Assembly: GCF_030230605.1 (NCBI RefSeq)
Contig: NZ_JASPDO010000011.1
Location: 1-64,000, forward strand
Length of the DNA: 64,000 bases
Source of the DNA: Brevibacterium sp. UMB1308A
GTDB taxonomy: Bacteria > Actinomycetota > Actinomycetes > Actinomycetales > Brevibacteriaceae
Direction: 5' to 3'
Shown: piece after piece, positions 61,893-64,000 of the stretch
How positions within the stretch are numbered: position 1 is the first letter of the stretch
Layout: the number at the start of each line of letters is the position of its first letter
Notes under the pieces: generated by a model
Told to the model about the DNA's origin: nothing
The model's input: only the letters and a program-made list of their open reading frames with translations
Database searches by the model: none
Translations under genes and position numbers: made by a program

Positions 61893-64000
61893 TCGCCACG
61901 CTCCTTTGGTTGGTCTCCGTACGCAATGTGCTTGGTTCTCAGCCCCACACGTTTCTTGTCTTCTGGTTTCTCTGCTTCTAAGAACTCATGTGCTTTTGGC
62001 TTAGCTCCACGCATCGTCTCCAACGGTCCACGAAGCTCACCGTAAAGCATTTCGTCAGTACGTTCACGGGTGCGTTCAATGTCTCCAACATCGCGCATCA
62101 TCAAACCGTCGACCAAAACGTCATCGCCGGCAGGCGTAAATGCCGAGTCAGAGGTACCAAGCAGGTTGAAGGAAACCAGTAGCATACCCACAACCGCCAT
62201 GTACACACCTACGTCAAATGCCATTGACGAGGTGAAGTGCTGGCCCAAAATGTACCCGTGAATCGGTTCGAGGAACGAGCCCTTGACGATCAGCCCCACA
62301 AGGCCTGTCAGAACCGCAACCAAAACACCGCCACCAATGAGCAGAATCGGCAGCCGGGGTGGACCAATCGCCCGGTCCTTTGAGGTGGCCATATACAAAA
62401 GACCAGCAATCGCGGAACCGACCAGCGCGGCAATAAAGCCTCCACCTGGTTCATTGTGTCCGCGCCAAAAAATCAAGAGCGAACCAATGGCAAGGAGTGG
62501 AGCAACCACCTTCACCATGAGTTGCATCGCAATCACATTTGGCCAGGCTTCCGTCACGGCTGCAAACGCGGTACTTCCACGTGGGCGAACAGCCAACCAC
62601 GGACGTCTGGGCATTTCTGGCACTTCGGAAGCCGGTGGGTCAATGTAGCGGTCACGGACGGACGAGAACACGGCAACAATCGCGATTCCCGCCATACCCA
62701 AAACAGCGAGCTCACCCTGTGTATCCAGTGCACGGAACTCCACCAGAATGGTATTGACGATGTTGTCTCCACCGGAGATCTCAGGCGCCTTAGTCAGGTA
62801 GTACATGGCAATGTCAGACCTAGCCCTGCGCCCTGACAGCATCCACACTGCCAAAGCGACCGAACTACCCACAGCTATCGCGAAAATACCGCGCATCACC
62901 TGAAGTTTGACCGAATACTTCCAGAACGTGCGGGGCAACTTCTGCAAGATCAACATGAACACGATGATGGTCATGGTTTCAACGAGTAGCTGAGTCAGAG
63001 TGACGTCAGGAGCCCCCAGCGCCATAATCTGCACCGTGGCCATGATTCCAACAGCGGACAGACCAATGACCGCAGTCAGACGTGAACGCGACAAACACAC
63101 CACGAGCGTGGCGAACGTAATAACAATGAGAAGCGCGAAGTCGATGGGCCTGTTGAGATTAGGCACAAACTTGGGCAAACCTGGGCCAGTGTAGATCGCA
63201 ATCGCCGATCCAAAAATAACCACCGCTAAAAACCCAAGGTTCATAGCGACATGGCGTGACGCGCGTTCACTTGCAACAACAGAAACGAGTGCCTCACCCA
63301 CCCGTTCAAGCCCGGCAACGATCCGGTCAATAACATCGGCTCCGGTAAACGGAATAGCGGCGCGGTTAAAGAACTCCCACACCCGTGCACGGTTCAATGC
63401 CACTAGCACACCGCACGCGATGATGACGAACGACGCAATGAGTTCAGGTGTGATTCCGTGGAACATGGAAAGGTGGACATGGTGCGCAGCTTCTCCCTGC
63501 GCCGCCGAGGTGCCCGCAGCTACCCCTGGCTCAATTACTCCCAGCGTAAAGGCTAGGGGAACCGACAAAACGATCGGCAGGGCCGCGAACGTGACCATCA
63601 CAAAGTCACTGTGGCCCAATTTCTCAGGGGCAACCTCGGGACCGTCAATGAACGCCCCGAAAACAATCTTGATGCAGTAACTGATTGTCAGAACTGAAGC
63701 ACCGGCAACCAGGACGAGGGCAATCCAACCAAGAGCGTGGCCACCTCCCCCAGCGGAACTCACCGCGGTGAGAAGCATTTCCTTTGAGACGAATCCCATC
63801 AGGGGTGGAATACCCGCCATCGACGCGGCACCAATCGCCGTGATCGCGAAACTGACCGGAGCAACCTTGATCAAACGAGGAATTTCGCCAAATGTGCGCG
63901 TGTGGCCCAAGTGGTCAACCACACCGACCATCATGAACAAGCCAGACTTGAACATTGCGTGAGAAATGACGTGCACGAGCCCTGCGGTCAAAGCGAACTC
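61889..64000 (-). CDS. mnhA: Mrp/Mnh antiporter subunit A with fused B domain (partial)
   Basis: The gene runs off the right edge; at least 700 residues are in the window and the N-terminal part is missing. Seen here are NuoL-like helices (HAMFKSGLFMMVGVVDH; ASMAGIPPLMGFVSKE), then the MnhA C-terminal domain, and after about residue 500 an MnhB-like domain (LLIFWRGHNEPGGGFIAAL). No separate mnhB exists in the operon, so A and B are one protein, as in other Actinobacteria. The complex exports Na+ against protons and supports pH and salt tolerance. Confidence 0.95.
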   Translation of the reverse strand, partial: EFALTAGLVHVISHAMFKSGLFMMVGVVDHLGHTRTFGEIPRLIKVAPVSFAITAIGAASMAGIPPLMGFVSKEMLLTAVSSAGGGGHALGWIALVLVAGASVLTISYCIKIVFGAFIDGPEVAPEKLGHSDFVMVTFAALPIVLSVPLAFTLGVIEPGVAAGTSAAQGEAAHHVHLSMFHGITPELIASFVIIACGVLVALNRARVWEFFNRAAIPFTGADVIDRIVAGLERVGEALVSVVASERASRHVAMNLGFLAVVIFGSAIAIYTGPGLPKFVPNLNRPIDFALLIVITFATLVVCLSRSRLTAVIGLSAVGIMATVQIMALGAPDVTLTQLLVETMTIIVFMLILQKLPRTFWKYSVKLQVMRGIFAIAVGSSVALAVWMLSGRRARSDIAMYYLTKAPEISGGDNIVNTILVEFRALDTQGELAVLGMAGIAIVAVFSSVRDRYIDPPASEVPEMPRRPWLAVRPRGSTAFAAVTEAWPNVIAMQLMVKVVAPLLAIGSLLIFWRGHNEPGGGFIAALVGSAIAGLLYMATSKDRAIGPPRLPILLIGGGVLVAVLTGLVGLIVKGSFLEPIHGYILGQHFTSSMAFDVGVYMAVVGMLLVSFNLLGTSDSAFTPAGDDVLVDGLMMRDVGDIERTRERTDEMLYGELRGPLETMRGAKPKAHEFLEAEKPEDKKRVGLRTKHIAYGDQPKERGE

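Noticed and set aside
1..64000. CRISPR arrays or cas genes
   Set aside because: I found no regularly spaced repeats and no Cas proteins.
1..64000. CCGAGGT as a replichore-orienting (KOPS-like) sequence
   Set aside because: The copies are nearly equal on both strands, unlike the strong skew expected.

Overview
The window comes from a mid-to-high G+C Gram-positive actinobacterium, most likely a member of Micrococcales. I judge this from gene order and family types: rpsO-pnp-M16 peptidase, rimP-nusA-ylxR-infB-rbfA, rpsB-tsf-pyrH-frr-cdsA-rlmN, yraN-comM-dprA, DUF2469-rnhB-lepB-rplS-trmD-rimM, a DUF4439 lipoprotein next to rimP, TIGR03089-like and DivIVA-like small proteins, and frequent GTG/TTG starts with 4-base overlaps. 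Genus cannot be fixed from sequence alone.

Layout. 0.1-14.5 kb (minus strand): superoxide dismutase, M16 protease, PNPase, S15, RibF, a SatD-like regulator with a membrane partner, TruB, a secreted M15-like protein and the rbfA-infB-ylxR-nusA-rimP transcription/translation operon. 14.6-25.7 kb: a ferritin-like lipoprotein and an aminoglycoside-kinase-like protein (plus), a TSUP exporter with ProRS, an S4 protein, a cytochrome b561-type membrane protein, and the MEP-pathway/site-2-protease group GNAT-ispG-rseP-dxr. 25.8-36.9 kb: a glutaryl-CoA-dehydrogenase-like enzyme, DivIVA-like and AMP-ligase-like proteins, RlmN, CdsA, Frr, PyrH, a 1-Cys peroxiredoxin, EF-Ts, S2, an M23-M15 double-domain wall protein and a NAD(P)-binding protein. 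36.9-37.9 kb: XerC.

37.9-46.6 kb is an accessory island wedged between xerC and dprA, which are neighbours in many relatives. It holds a tightly coupled three-gene operon (ATP-grasp ligase, MFS exporter, ATP-grasp ligase) that looks like a minimal peptide-metabolite pathway, a second MFS transporter, gene remnants, an unrecognised 253-residue protein and an AbiEi/AbiEii toxin-antitoxin pair. The last ~140 bp of dprA occurs three times: once in intact dprA and twice as orphan copies inside the island, one of them fused to abiEii and the other to a remnant of an abiEii 3' end. This points to repeated insertion at, or recombination with, the dprA 3' end.

46.6-55.6 kb returns to core genes (dprA-comM-yraN, a dicarboxylate/amino-acid symporter, DUF2469, rnhB, two signal peptidases, rplS, trmD, rimM). 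An IS3-family element with recognisable ends and a 3-bp target duplication lies just upstream of rimM, where rpsP is normally found. 57.4-64 kb holds tRNA-Ala(GGC), an alpha/beta hydrolase with an ABM-domain protein, and a Mrp/Mnh cation-antiporter operon (G-F-E-D-C-A/B fused) that runs off the right edge.

A dispersed heptamer, CCGAGGT/ACCTCGG, occurs about once per 0.9 kb through the core genome on both strands but almost never in the island. It may be a self-DNA signal and is among the more unusual observations here.
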